The notes below the pieces were generated by a model, which worked only from the letters and a program-made list of their open reading frames with translations, ran no database searches and was not told where the DNA came from. DNA of 64,000 bases from Rhodovulum euryhalinum (lineage in GTDB: Bacteria > Pseudomonadota > Alphaproteobacteria > Rhodobacterales > Rhodobacteraceae), in NCBI RefSeq assembly GCF_004342445.1, contig NZ_SLWW01000007.1, positions 175,160-239,159 on the forward strand, given 5' to 3'. Positions 9,307 to 18,061 of this stretch are shown piece by piece (positions within the stretch are counted from its first letter, which is position 1; every line of letters starts with the position of its first letter). Both the position numbers and the translations under genes were made by a program.

Positions 9307-9909
9307 ATGTTCACCGGCATCATCACCGACATCGGCACCGTGCGTGCGCTGGAGAAACGGGGCGACCTGGCCGCCCGGATCGGTTGCGGCTACGCCCCCG
9401 AGACGATCGAGATCGGCGCCTCGATCGCCTGCGACGGGGTCTGCCTGACGGTGACCGACCGTGGCCGCGACGCGCAGGGCGGCTGGTTCGCCGTCTCGAT
9501 CTCTGCCGAGACGCTGTCAAAGACCAATCTCGGCGGCTGGGCCGAGGGGACGCGGATCAACCTGGAACGCGCCCTCAAGGTGGGCGACGAACTTGGCGGG
9601 CATATCGTGTCGGGCCATGTGGACGGGCTGGCCGAGATCGTGGCCATGGCCGACGAGGGTGACAGCACCCGCATCACCTTCCGCGCCCCGGACGCGCTGG
9701 CCCGGTTCATCGCGCCCAAGGGATCGGTGGCGCTGAACGGCACGTCGCTGACGGTGAACGAGGTCGAGGGCGCCGGTTTCGGCGTCAACTTCATTCCCCA
9801 CACCAAGGAGGCCACCACCTGGGGACTGGCGCAGGTGGGCGACCGGGTGAACCTAGAGATCGACACGCTGGCGCGCTATGTTGCCCGGCTGAACGAATTC
9901 CCGGGCTGA
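9307..9909 (+). CDS. ribE: Riboflavin synthase alpha subunit
   Basis: A 200-residue protein of two repeated lumazine-binding barrels. It starts with the invariant MFTGIITDIGTV, and each half has the SIACDGVCLTV / SVALNGTSLTVNEV segment and a GGHIVSGHVDG block. It dismutates two 6,7-dimethyl-8-ribityllumazine molecules to riboflavin plus the pyrimidine that RibH reuses. AGAGGAG precedes the ATG. The 113 bp upstream shows no FMN riboswitch, so expression probably depends on an ordinary promoter between the divergent kpsS and this gene. Confidence 0.96.
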   Translation: MFTGIITDIGTVRALEKRGDLAARIGCGYAPETIEIGASIACDGVCLTVTDRGRDAQGGWFAVSISAETLSKTNLGGWAEGTRINLERALKVGDELGGHIVSGHVDGLAEIVAMADEGDSTRITFRAPDALARFIAPKGSVALNGTSLTVNEVEGAGFGVNFIPHTKEATTWGLAQVGDRVNLEIDTLARYVARLNEFPG

Positions 9910-10049
9910 CCGGGGGGCGCCAACGCGGGCCATAGGGCCGGGCATTGCCCTGACCTGGGCAACCGCGTGCCTTGCGGGTGCATCCGCTCTGGCACCCCGC
10001 CGCCAGATGGTCTATCTGCCTCGCGTCGAACCAACCGCAAGGGCAGGCC

Positions 10050-11171
10050 ATGGGCAGCGCACCTTCCTTTTCAGATCAGGAAAGCTTCCGCGACGCGATC
10101 TCGTCGATCGAAGAGATCATCGAGGACGCGCGCAACGGGCGCATGTTCATCCTGGTCGACCACGAGGACCGCGAGAACGAGGGCGATCTGGTGATCCCCG
10201 CCCAGATGGCCACACCCGAGGCGATCAACTTCATGGCGATGCACGGGCGCGGGCTGATCTGCCTCGCGCTGACCGGCCAGCGGGTTGACGCGCTGGGCCT
10301 GCCGCTGATGGCGTCGTACAATTCCAGCCGCCACGAAACCGCGTTCACCATCTCGATCGAGGCGCGCGAGGGGGTGACCACCGGCATTTCCGCCCATGAC
10401 CGCGCCCGCACCGTCGCGGTGGCCATCGACGCCGGCAAGACGGCGGCCGATATCGCGACGCCGGGCCACATCTTCCCGCTGCGCGCCCGCGATGGCGGCG
10501 TGCTGGTGCGCGCCGGCCATACCGAGGCCGCGGTCGACGTCGCGCGGCTGGCCGGGCTCAACCCCTCGGGCGTGATCTGCGAGATCATGAACGAGGACGG
10601 GTCCATGGCGCGGCTGCCCGATCTGGTGGCCTTTGCCCAGCGCCAGAACCTGCGGATCGGCACAATTTCCGACCTGATCGCCTATCGCCGCCGCCACGAC
10701 AACCTGGTGAACGAACGCGCTGTGCGCCATGTCAGTTCGGCCTTCGGCGGCGACTGGATGATGCGCGTCTTCACCGACGAGACCCAGGGCGCCGAGCATA
10801 TCGTGCTGACCAAGGGCGACATCTCGGCCCCCGAACCGGTGCTGGTCCGGATGCACGCGCTTGACCCGTTGCAGGACGTGCTTGGCCTGGGGCCGCACGC
10901 AGCCGGGGAAATCGGCCGCGCGATGGAGATCATCGCCGACGAGGGCCGGGGGGTCGTGGTGCTGCTGCGCGACACCACGATGAAGCTGGCGCTGGATGGC
11001 GCCGCTTCGCCCCAGACCTTGCGGCAATATGGCCTTGGCGCGCAGATCCTTGCCGCGCTCGGCTTGCACCGGCTGATCCTGCTGACCAATTCCCCGGTGC
11101 CCAAGGTCGTCGGGCTCGAGGGATACGGGCTGTCGATCGAGGGCACCCGCAAGATCGAACGAAAGGGCTGA
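10050..11171 (+). CDS. ribB: 3,4-dihydroxy-2-butanone 4-phosphate synthase fused to a degenerate GTP cyclohydrolase II domain (RibBX)
   Basis: A 373-residue protein. Residues 1-215 are a full DHBP synthase with the acidic catalytic motif DHEDRENEGDLVIPA and the RAGHTEAAVD block; this half makes the four-carbon precursor of riboflavin from ribulose 5-phosphate. The C-terminal half is collinear with GTP cyclohydrolase II, but the zinc site (normally RVHSECLTGD ... RCDCG) reads RMHALDPLQDVLGLG with none of the three cysteines, so the cyclohydrolase is almost surely inactive and a separate RibA is needed. The start at 10050 has an AGGGCAGG ribosome site; an upstream ATG (9972) adds non-family sequence. 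It is followed 3 bp later by ribH. Confidence 0.93.
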   Translation: MGSAPSFSDQESFRDAISSIEEIIEDARNGRMFILVDHEDRENEGDLVIPAQMATPEAINFMAMHGRGLICLALTGQRVDALGLPLMASYNSSRHETAFTISIEAREGVTTGISAHDRARTVAVAIDAGKTAADIATPGHIFPLRARDGGVLVRAGHTEAAVDVARLAGLNPSGVICEIMNEDGSMARLPDLVAFAQRQNLRIGTISDLIAYRRRHDNLVNERAVRHVSSAFGGDWMMRVFTDETQGAEHIVLTKGDISAPEPVLVRMHALDPLQDVLGLGPHAAGEIGRAMEIIADEGRGVVVLLRDTTMKLALDGAASPQTLRQYGLGAQILAALGLHRLILLTNSPVPKVVGLEGYGLSIEGTRKIERKG

Positions 11172-11174
11172 GCC

Positions 11175-11714
11175 ATGGCCGACCAGGACCCGCACCACAT
11201 CCTGCCGCTGCCGGCCTTCGAGCGGCCGGTGAAACTTCTGATCGCGGTGGCGCCGTTCTATCGGGACATCGCCGAGATGCTGATCGCGGGCGCGCGCGCG
11301 ACGATCGACCGGGCCGGGGCCACCCACGAGACGATCGAGGTGCCCGGCGCGCTGGAGCTGCCGCCGGCGATCGCTCTGGCGCACCGGATGTCGAACTTCG
11401 ACGGCTACGTGGCGCTGGGCTGCGTGATCCGGGGCGAGACCACCCATTACGAGACGGTGTGCAACGACAGCTCGCGCGGGTTGCTGCTGCTGGGGCTTCA
11501 GGGGGCTTTGATCGGCAATGGCATCCTGACGGTCGAGGCGCACGAACAGGCAGTCGTGCGTGCCGATCCGCAGGACGGCGACAAGGGTGGTGGCGCGGCG
11601 GCCGCGGCGCTGCACCTGATCGCGCTGGCCCGCAAGTGGGGCGGCGAGACCAGGGGCGTCGGCTTCCGGCCCGGCGGCGGTTTCCAGATCGCCGAGGGGG
11701 CGGATCGCGCATGA
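11175..11714 (+). CDS. ribH: 6,7-dimethyl-8-ribityllumazine synthase
   Basis: A 179-residue cytosolic enzyme with the lumazine synthase landmarks: VPGALELPPAIALA, ALGCVIRGETTHYE and NGILTVE(A)HEQA, including the histidine of the active-site HEQA. It condenses the RibB and RibD products to give lumazine, which RibE then uses. It is close-packed with ribB (3 bp) and its stop overlaps the nusB start as ATGA, so the three are cotranslated. The C-terminus is about 20 residues longer than the common 155-160. Confidence 0.95.
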   Translation: MADQDPHHILPLPAFERPVKLLIAVAPFYRDIAEMLIAGARATIDRAGATHETIEVPGALELPPAIALAHRMSNFDGYVALGCVIRGETTHYETVCNDSSRGLLLLGLQGALIGNGILTVEAHEQAVVRADPQDGDKGGGAAAAALHLIALARKWGGETRGVGFRPGGGFQIAEGADRA

Positions 11715-12178
11715 CCAGCGCCGCAGACCGCCGCCAGATGAAATCGGCCGCGCGGCTTTACGCCGTGCAGGCGCTGTTCCAGATGGAGCAGTCGGGCCAG
11801 ACCGTGGACGCCGTGCGCCGCGAGTTCGAGACCTGGCGCTTCGGCGCGAGCTATGAAGAGGGCGAGGAACTGGCCGAGGGCGATGTCGATCTGTTCCGCG
11901 CCACGCTGGAAACCGCCGTGAACTTGCAGGCCAGGATCGACCAGATGACCGACCGCGCGCTGGTGGCGAAATGGCCGATCGCCCGGATCGACCCGACGCT
12001 GAGGGCGCTGTTCCGCGCGGCTGGGGCGGAACTGGTCGACAGCAAGACGCCGCCAAAGGTGGTCATCAACGAATACGTTGACGTGGCCAAGGCGTTCTTT
12101 CCAGAGGGACGCGAGCCGAAATTCGTCAACGCCGTGCTCGACCACATGGCGCGCGAGGCCAAGCCCGAGGCGTTCTGA
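11711..12178 (+). CDS. nusB: Transcription antitermination factor NusB
   Basis: A 155-residue all-helical RNA-binding protein. The N-terminus reads RRQMKSAARLYAVQALFQME, and the C-terminal half has the conserved VVINEYVDVAKAFFPEGREPKFVNAVLD helix pair. With NusE it binds boxA of rRNA leaders and supports processive rRNA transcription. The ATG overlaps the ribH stop. ribH-nusB pairing is common in proteobacteria. No upstream start is considered because the reading frame before 11711 is a shadow of ribH. Confidence 0.95.
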   Translation: MTSAADRRQMKSAARLYAVQALFQMEQSGQTVDAVRREFETWRFGASYEEGEELAEGDVDLFRATLETAVNLQARIDQMTDRALVAKWPIARIDPTLRALFRAAGAELVDSKTPPKVVINEYVDVAKAFFPEGREPKFVNAVLDHMAREAKPEAF

Positions 12179-12184
12179 GCCCGC

Positions 12185-12886
12185 TCAGGGCAGCAGCGGC
12201 GCCGCGATCCCCGTCCGCAGGCGGCGGTGATAGGCGACAAGCCCCGGATGCGCGGCCGCCGCGGCCCTGAGGGGAGTGTCGAGCGTGGCGGCGAGAACGT
12301 TCTCGAGGAAACCGAAGATCACCGTGTCGATGCTCGACGGCCGGTCGCCGAACAGGTATGGCCCGTCGCCCAGCAGCGTGGCGAGCGCGGCAAGCCCCTC
12401 GGCCCCCATCGCATGGATTTCCCCGGGCGCATGGCGACCGGTGCCCTGGCCCTGCAGCGCGCGGTCGACCTGACGGCGGACCAGCGCAAAGACCGGGCGG
12501 CGCAAGGGGGCAGGAAGCCGCCCGAAGAAGGCGGCGCGCGTTTCGGCAGGCCGTTCGATCCAGCGGGAATGGACCAGCACCCAGTAGAGATGCTCTTCGA
12601 CCAGCGCCCGGATCGCCGCCGCCTCGGCCCTCTGGCGGGTGGTCAGGTGCGCATCCGCGTCGAAACCGTGGGCCCGGGCGAGATGCGCGCGGATGGCCTC
12701 CGAATCGGGGATGGCCTGCCCGTTGTCCACCAGCACTGGCAGCTTGCCCCTGGGCGCCTTGCGCGGGTCACCCGGGACGCGGGTGAAGGGCATACCGCTC
12801 AACTCCAGCAACAGAAGGGCTTTCACCGAGAACGGGCTGGGGCTGATCATGCCCATTTCCGGGGCGAAGACGTGCAACGCGAGCAT
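12185..12886 (-). CDS. Glutathione S-transferase family protein
   Basis: A 233-residue protein. The N-terminal thioredoxin-like domain has FSVKALLLLELSGMPF, GKLPVLVDNG with the cis-proline and the glutathione-binding acidic-Ser pair in IPDSEAI; the C-terminal part is helical. It resembles the GSTs of Rhodobacteraceae with an alpha-helical domain that ends in a LVAYHRRLR motif. The exact substrate cannot be deduced. It is convergent with nusB, with only 6 bp between stops. The start at 12886 is the first ATG with a plausible beta-strand opening (ALHVFAPEMGM). Confidence 0.8.
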   Translation of the reverse strand: MLALHVFAPEMGMISPSPFSVKALLLLELSGMPFTRVPGDPRKAPRGKLPVLVDNGQAIPDSEAIRAHLARAHGFDADAHLTTRQRAEAAAIRALVEEHLYWVLVHSRWIERPAETRAAFFGRLPAPLRRPVFALVRRQVDRALQGQGTGRHAPGEIHAMGAEGLAALATLLGDGPYLFGDRPSSIDTVIFGFLENVLAATLDTPLRAAAAAHPGLVAYHRRLRTGIAAPLLP

Positions 12887-13034
12887 CTCGGTAAGCTTTC
12901 GTTAATTCCGTTGGCCGCAGAATGGGGTGAACCAAGGATCCCGGCCAGAGCCGATCTGAAGGGCGGCCCCAAGTTTTTTCTTGGAATCGATCTGCAAATG
13001 TCTACGTAATAGAGGCAAGCAACGGAGACGATCC

Positions 13035-13367
13035 ATGCCCAAACTCGTGAGCCTCTACATTCGGCATACGATGATCGGCTTTGTCCTTTCGGCCGCCTTC
13101 GTTTCCATGCTCATGTTCTTCAATGTCGCCAACCTCTGGCATCTGGTCACGCATGTTTCGGGCGGATGGCTGGCGGCGGCGTTGCTCTTCATGTTCAACG
13201 GTATCGTCTTCTCGGGCGTGCAGTTCGGCATCGCGGTGATGTCCATGGCTCGCGACGAGGATGACGGTTCGCGCGGCCGGCGCCAGCCGGAGCGCGTACG
13301 CGGGCTGGCCGAGGTGCTGGTTCCGATCCCGGTGCCGGTAAGTGACCGACGCCACCCCCCGCGCTGA
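13035..13367 (+). CDS. Small two-span membrane protein of unknown function
   Basis: A 110-residue protein starting MPKLVSLYIRHTMIGF. It has two strong hydrophobic segments (about residues 12-32 and 45-65) joined by a short loop, then a charged cytoplasmic tail with an Arg-rich stretch. An ACGGAGACG ribosome site lies upstream. An in-frame ATG at 12981 adds a basic, non-conserved stretch and is not chosen. It stands alone and is followed by a good terminator. Proteins of this shape are frequent as hypothetical membrane proteins in Rhodobacterales; no function is assigned. Confidence 0.75.
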   Translation: MPKLVSLYIRHTMIGFVLSAAFVSMLMFFNVANLWHLVTHVSGGWLAAALLFMFNGIVFSGVQFGIAVMSMARDEDDGSRGRRQPERVRGLAEVLVPIPVPVSDRRHPPR

Positions 13368-13403
13368 CGATCAAGACTCCTTCGTTCGGGATGATGCACA
13401 AAC

Positions 13404-13429
13404 TGGCGGCCTTCGGGCCGCCATTTTTT
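13404..13429 (+). terminator. Rho-independent terminator after the small membrane protein gene
   Basis: TGGCGGCC-TTCG-GGCCGCCA forms an 8-bp GC-rich stem with the extra-stable TTCG tetraloop (13404-13423), followed directly by six T residues (13424-13429). It is the clearest classical terminator in the window. Confidence 0.9.
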
Positions 13430-13442
13430 CATCCGGCAGGGT

Positions 13443-14741
13443 CTAGTCCTCTGGCAGCGCGCGGAACCGCTGTTCCTGGCGGGCGGTCCAGTTGACGGTC
13501 AGCGCATGGCCGTCATCGTCCTGCCGTTCCGCCTCGACCACGCCCTCGGCGAAAAGCCAGGCCCGGCGCTTGCCGTCGCCGAATCCCAGATGCAGTTCGC
13601 GTCGCGTCCGGGCCTCGTCCAGCGTCGCCGTCACCGCCTCAAGCAACGCCCCGATCCCCTCGCCGGTCCAGGCCGAGATCGCCCGGACGCCCTCGTGCCG
13701 CGTCGCGGCCGCCACAAGCGCGTCGCGCCGGTCGGGATCAAGCAGGTCGGTCTTGTTCCAGACCTCGATCTGCGGAGTGTCCTCGGCCACCCCCAGATCG
13801 GTTAGGATCGCGCGCACATCTTCGGCCTGCGCCTCGGTGTCGGTATGGGCGATGTCGCGCACGTGCAGGATCAGGTCGGCCTCCAGCACCTCTTCAAGCG
13901 TTGCCCGGAAGGCGGCGACCAGTTGGGTGGGAAGATCCGAGATGAAGCCCACCGTGTCCGACAGGATCACCTTCAACCCGGTGGGCAGGGTGACGGCCCG
14001 CATCGTCGGGTCAAGGGTGGCAAACAGCATGTCCTTGGCCAGGACCTCGGCCCCGGTCAGGCGGTTGAACAGCGTCGACTTGCCGGCATTGGTATAGCCC
14101 ACCAGCGCCACCACCGGGAACGGCACCTTGCGCCGGGCGGCGCGGTGCAGGTCACGGGTCCTGACCACCTTGGACAATTGCCGCTTGAGCCGGATCACCG
14201 CCTCGTCGATGGCGCGGCGGTCGGCCTCGATCTGGGTCTCGCCGGGGCCGCCGACGAAGCCAAGGCCGCCGCGCTGGCGTTCCAGGTGGGTCCAGGCACG
14301 GACGAGCCGTGTGCGCTGGTAGCTGAGCGCGGCCAGTTCCACCTGCATCACGCCTTCGCGCGTGCGGGCGCGGTCGGCGAAGATCTCAAGGATCAGGCCG
14401 GTCCGGTCAAGGATCTTGACCTTCCATTCCTTCTCGAGGTTGCGCTGCTGCACGGGCGTCACCGGCCCGTCGATCAGCACCAGTTCGACCTCGGCCTCGT
14501 TCAGCCGGGTGCCCAGTTCCGCGATCTTGCCCGTGCCGAACAGAAACCCCGCGCGGGCCTTGGGCAGCGGCACCACCTCTGACCCGACGACCTCCAGGCC
14601 GGGCAGGGCGGCAGCCAGTGCAACCGCCTCTTGCAGGGCCGGGCCCGGGTCACGGCGGGTTCGGTCGCTGGTGATGTCGGGATGCAGAACCCAGGCGCGG
14701 GTTGCCTGGCGTCCGTGCTCGAGGATCTCGGAAGGGCTCAA
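13443..14741 (-). CDS. hflX: Ribosome-associated GTPase HflX
   Basis: A 432-residue protein with the N-terminal HflX nucleotide-binding domain ([26 protein letters not shown]) and a helical linker with the [20 protein letters not shown] signature. The GTPase domain follows: G1 [10 protein letters not shown]3 DTVGFI, G4 NKTD. HflX splits stalled or heat-damaged ribosomes. Its start overlaps the hfq stop by 4 bp, the classic hfq-hflX pairing. It is the last gene of the long leftward block and converges on the terminator at 13404. Confidence 0.96.
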   Translation of the reverse strand: MSPSEILEHGRQATRAWVLHPDITSDRTRRDPGPALQEAVALAAALPGLEVVGSEVVPLPKARAGFLFGTGKIAELGTRLNEAEVELVLIDGPVTPVQQRNLEKEWKVKILDRTGLILEIFADRARTREGVMQVELAALSYQRTRLVRAWTHLERQRGGLGFVGGPGETQIEADRRAIDEAVIRLKRQLSKVVRTRDLHRAARRKVPFPVVALVGYTNAGKSTLFNRLTGAEVLAKDMLFATLDPTMRAVTLPTGLKVILSDTVGFISDLPTQLVAAFRATLEEVLEADLILHVRDIAHTDTEAQAEDVRAILTDLGVAEDTPQIEVWNKTDLLDPDRRDALVAAATRHEGVRAISAWTGEGIGALLEAVTATLDEARTRRELHLGFGDGKRRAWLFAEGVVEAERQDDDGHALTVNWTARQEQRFRALPED

Positions 14742-14971
14742 TCCTCGCCTTCGTACAGGCTGATCGGTTGGGATGGCATGATCGTCGAGATCGCATGCTT
14801 GTAGACCAGCTGCGACTGCCCGTCGCGGCGCAGCAGCACGCAGAAATTGTCGAACCAGGTGATAACACCCTGCAACTTGACACCGTTGATCAGGAAGATC
14901 GTGACCGGCACCTTGGTCTTGCGAACATGGTTAAGGAATGCGTCCTGCAAATTCTGCTTGTCGGCAGCCAT
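14738..14971 (-). CDS. hfq: RNA chaperone Hfq
   Basis: A 77-residue Sm-like protein starting [18 protein letters not shown], with Sm1 ([27 protein letters not shown]) and Sm2 ([14 protein letters not shown]). It forms a hexamer that pairs small RNAs with mRNAs. The C-terminal tail is very short (ISLYEGED), as usual in Alphaproteobacteria. The start at 14971 is chosen because the family begins M-(A)-x-x-x-QNLQD; the upstream ATG at 15019 adds a basic extension without conservation. Translationally coupled to hflX. Confidence 0.97.
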   Translation of the reverse strand: MAADKQNLQDAFLNHVRKTKVPVTIFLINGVKLQGVITWFDNFCVLLRRDGQSQLVYKHAISTIMPSQPISLYEGED

Positions 14972-15106
14972 GCGTTTCTTGCCCTTGTTGTCTGGACCTG
15001 CCCCGTGGCGGACAGCCATCGTTCCCTCGCGCCGAGTATGTCGCGAGGTTTAAAGACTTTCCACCCCCCATGACGGGTATGCGATCCGAAATTTCGCGCG
15101 TGCGTC

Positions 15107-16624
15107 TCAGCCGCGCCAGAATTCCGGGTTCAGCAGCGCAATGATTGCCAGCGTTTCGAGCCGCCCGACCACCATCGCCGCAGCCAGCACCATGCGCGCG
15201 CCGTCGCCGAGCGCGGCATAGGACAGCGCCGGTTCGGTCGTGACGGTGGCCAGGGGGCCGGTCGTGGTCAGCGCCGCGACGCTCAGCACCATCGCCGCCT
15301 CGAAATCGATTCCCGCGGCGCCAAGCGCCACCATCGTCACGGTGACCGACAGCGCGAAGAGCATGAAGAAGACAAAGGCGATCTGTGCACCCTGCCGTCG
15401 GATGCGCCGCGCGAACGCACCCGCGCCGCCCACCGACGAGGGGTGGACAAGCTTTTCCATCTCGCGCACCCCATGCTTGTAAAGCGCGTAGATGCGCAGG
15501 AGTTTCACGCCCCCCGCGGTCGTCGCGACCCCGCCGCCGAAGATCGCCAGCCCGACCAGGATCAGACCCGGCGTGGCCAGCCCCGACCAGCTTTGCGCCT
15601 CGGCCCAGTCGGTCGACACGAAGCCCGTGGTGGTCAGAAACGAAGTCACCGTGAAGACCGCCCCCCAGAGCGCGCGCAGCGCCGCGACGCTGTTCTCGTC
15701 GGCCTGCAACTCGTAGGCCCCCAGCCAGTGCCGCGCGAACAGGAACAGAGTCACCGCCCAGGCGATCACCACGCCCATTCGCAGTTCCATGTCGTTCTTC
15801 AGCGACCGCCAGCTTTCGGCACGGAAGTCGAACATGAAGGTCTGCCGGGTAAAGGCGAAGAGGAAAAAGCCCCAGAGGAAGATCTCGCCCACGATGCCGC
15901 TCTGCCCGCCCGGCACGCCGCCCACCGGCGAGATGCCCGAGGTAGACAGCACCGACATCGCGTGGCAGGCCGCCACCAGCGGTCCCTCGCCCGCCACCAG
16001 CATCAGCACCCAAAGGCTGGCGGTGAGGCCGATATAGATGGGTGCCAGCCGCCGGGCGAACCGGACCAGCCGCCCGCGCGGATCCGCGGCCTGGCTGGAC
16101 ACCGCGCCCCTGCCTTGCGCCCGGCCGATGCCGCCGGCACCCGCGGTCACCTCGAACCCGCCCAGATTCATCGGCGCGAGGATCGAAATCGCCGTGACCC
16201 AGAGGAAGAACCCGCCAAGCCATCCCACCAAGGCGCGCCACAGATGCACCCCCGAGGACAGCCAGACCGGTTCATAAAGCGTGGCACCCGTGGTCGTCAG
16301 GCTCGAGACCATCTCGAAATAGCCGTCCAGATAGGTCGCCCCCGGCACTGACTCGACGAAGGGCACGGCCAGCATCACCGGCATCAGCGTATAGAAGCCG
16401 AGCATCGACAGCAGGTGGCTGCGAGCCTGGTTCTCGACCCGGTTCTCGATCGTGGCCAGCCCGATCAGCGCGGCCAGCACGCTGAACAGCAGCCCCGAAT
16501 AGATGAAGCTGCGCGCGGTCAGCCAGTCGCGTTCGGCCAGGGCCACGCCCACGGGCAGGAACATTGCCAATGCCCCGATCCCCATCAGGATCACCAGAAG
16601 CGGAAGATCATAAAGCCGGTGCAT
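15107..16624 (-). CDS. trkH: Potassium uptake protein TrkH
   Basis: A 505-residue inner-membrane protein with about ten spans and four pore-loop repeats, each carrying the filter-like motif: SLTTTGATL, VLSTSGISP, FLTTTGFVS and ALTTTGPLA. TrkH is the K+ translocating subunit that works with cytosolic TrkA, encoded 4 bp upstream. Its C-terminus ends ALLNPEFWRG, as in other alphaproteobacterial TrkH. The placement next to trkA and the ntr genes is conserved in the class. Confidence 0.95.
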   Translation of the reverse strand: MHRLYDLPLLVILMGIGALAMFLPVGVALAERDWLTARSFIYSGLLFSVLAALIGLATIENRVENQARSHLLSMLGFYTLMPVMLAVPFVESVPGATYLDGYFEMVSSLTTTGATLYEPVWLSSGVHLWRALVGWLGGFFLWVTAISILAPMNLGGFEVTAGAGGIGRAQGRGAVSSQAADPRGRLVRFARRLAPIYIGLTASLWVLMLVAGEGPLVAACHAMSVLSTSGISPVGGVPGGQSGIVGEIFLWGFFLFAFTRQTFMFDFRAESWRSLKNDMELRMGVVIAWAVTLFLFARHWLGAYELQADENSVAALRALWGAVFTVTSFLTTTGFVSTDWAEAQSWSGLATPGLILVGLAIFGGGVATTAGGVKLLRIYALYKHGVREMEKLVHPSSVGGAGAFARRIRRQGAQIAFVFFMLFALSVTVTMVALGAAGIDFEAAMVLSVAALTTTGPLATVTTEPALSYAALGDGARMVLAAAMVVGRLETLAIIALLNPEFWRG

Positions 16625-16628
16625 GGCC

Positions 16629-18005
16629 TCAGAAGAAGTCGATGGAGACCTGCAACAGGCGCTCCACTTCCCGGACGTCCGCGGCCAGCGCGAAGATCGC
16701 GACCACGTCGCCCTCCTCGATGCGGGTGTCTCCCTTTGGACGGATCACCTTGCCGCCCTTCATCACGCCGCCGATCAGTGCGCCTTCCGGGAAGTCGATG
16801 TCCTGTACCCGCTTGCCCGCCATCGGCGAGGTCGACAGCACCTGCGCCTCAAGCACCTCTGCCTCGGCATCGCCGATCGAATAGACGCCGCGCACCCGGC
16901 CGTGGCGGATATGGCGCAGGATCGAACTGACGGTGGTGGCCCGCGGGTTGATATAGGCGTCGATGTCGAGCGGGCCCATCAGCGGCACCAGCGAGGGGTC
17001 GTTGACCAGAACGATTGCCATCGGGCAGCCCGCCAGCTTGGCCCTGACGGCCGCCAGCAGGTTGGTCTTGTCGTCGTCGGTGACCGCCAGAACCGCGTCG
17101 GCGCGCTCGATATTCGCCTCTTCCAGCAGGCTGACGTCCAGCCCGTCGCCATGCAGCACGATCGTCCGTTCCAGCGCGTCGGCTGCGGTCTCGGCGCGGG
17201 CGCGGTCCTTTTCGATCACCTTGGCGCGGATGCGGTCCTCGCGCTTTTCCAGCGACTGTGCCACGGCGAGCCCGACATTCCCGCCGCCGATGATCACCAC
17301 CCGCTCCTGCTTTTTCGTGGACTTGCCGAAGATGTCCAGCGTCCGGTTCACATCCTCGATATGGGAAAAGACATAGATCTGATCCTCGGGGAAAAGCTGG
17401 TCGTTCGGATCGGGCGCGAACAGCGTGCCCTCGCGCCGCACGCCCACCACGACGGCCCGCAGCGTCGAGAACAGGTCGGTCAGCTGGCGCAAGGGCGTGT
17501 TCACCACCGGGCAGTCGTCTTCCAGCGTGATGCCCAGAAGCTGTGCCTGCCCGCCGAGAAAGCTTTCCGTGTCGAAGGCGGCGGGGGCCGCGATCCGTTG
17601 CAGCGCCGCCTCGGCCACTTCGCGTTCGGGGCTGATCACCACGTCGATCGGCATGTGATCGCGGCGGTAGAGGTCGGAATAGATCGCGGTCAGGTAGGAT
17701 TGTGACCTCAGCCGCGCGATCTTGCGCGGAATGGCAAAGATCGAATGAGCCACCTGGCAGGTGACCATGTTCACTTCGTCGGACTGGGTCGCGGCGATGA
17801 TCATGTCGGCGTCCCGCGCGCCTGCCCGTTCCAGGATGTCGGGATAGGAGGCGTGCCCGGTAATCCCCTGGACGTCCATCGCATCGGTCGCCCGCCGGAT
17901 CAGGTCGCTGTTCAGGTCGACGATGGTGACGTCGTTCTTTTCGCCCGAGAGGTGGCGGGCGATCTGCCAGCCGACCTGGCCCGCGCCGCAGATGATGACC
18001 TTCAT
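16629..18005 (-). CDS. trkA: Trk system potassium uptake regulator TrkA
   Basis: A 458-residue cytosolic protein made of two NAD-binding RCK units. The first Rossmann motif is ICGAGQVGWQIAR at the N-terminus, the second IIGGGNVGLAVAQSL near residue 235, each followed by a TrkA-C domain. TrkA gates TrkH in response to nucleotides. It is the gene after ntrX (56 bp gap), so it may be cotranscribed with the nitrogen regulators. Confidence 0.95.
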   Translation of the reverse strand: MKVIICGAGQVGWQIARHLSGEKNDVTIVDLNSDLIRRATDAMDVQGITGHASYPDILERAGARDADMIIAATQSDEVNMVTCQVAHSIFAIPRKIARLRSQSYLTAIYSDLYRRDHMPIDVVISPEREVAEAALQRIAAPAAFDTESFLGGQAQLLGITLEDDCPVVNTPLRQLTDLFSTLRAVVVGVRREGTLFAPDPNDQLFPEDQIYVFSHIEDVNRTLDIFGKSTKKQERVVIIGGGNVGLAVAQSLEKREDRIRAKVIEKDRARAETAADALERTIVLHGDGLDVSLLEEANIERADAVLAVTDDDKTNLLAAVRAKLAGCPMAIVLVNDPSLVPLMGPLDIDAYINPRATTVSSILRHIRHGRVRGVYSIGDAEAEVLEAQVLSTSPMAGKRVQDIDFPEGALIGGVMKGGKVIRPKGDTRIEEGDVVAIFALAADVREVERLLQVSIDFF

Positions 18006-18061
18006 TCACGCCATCCGACTGGGGGAACACGCCCGATGCATCGCAGATGCCCGCGGGCCGG

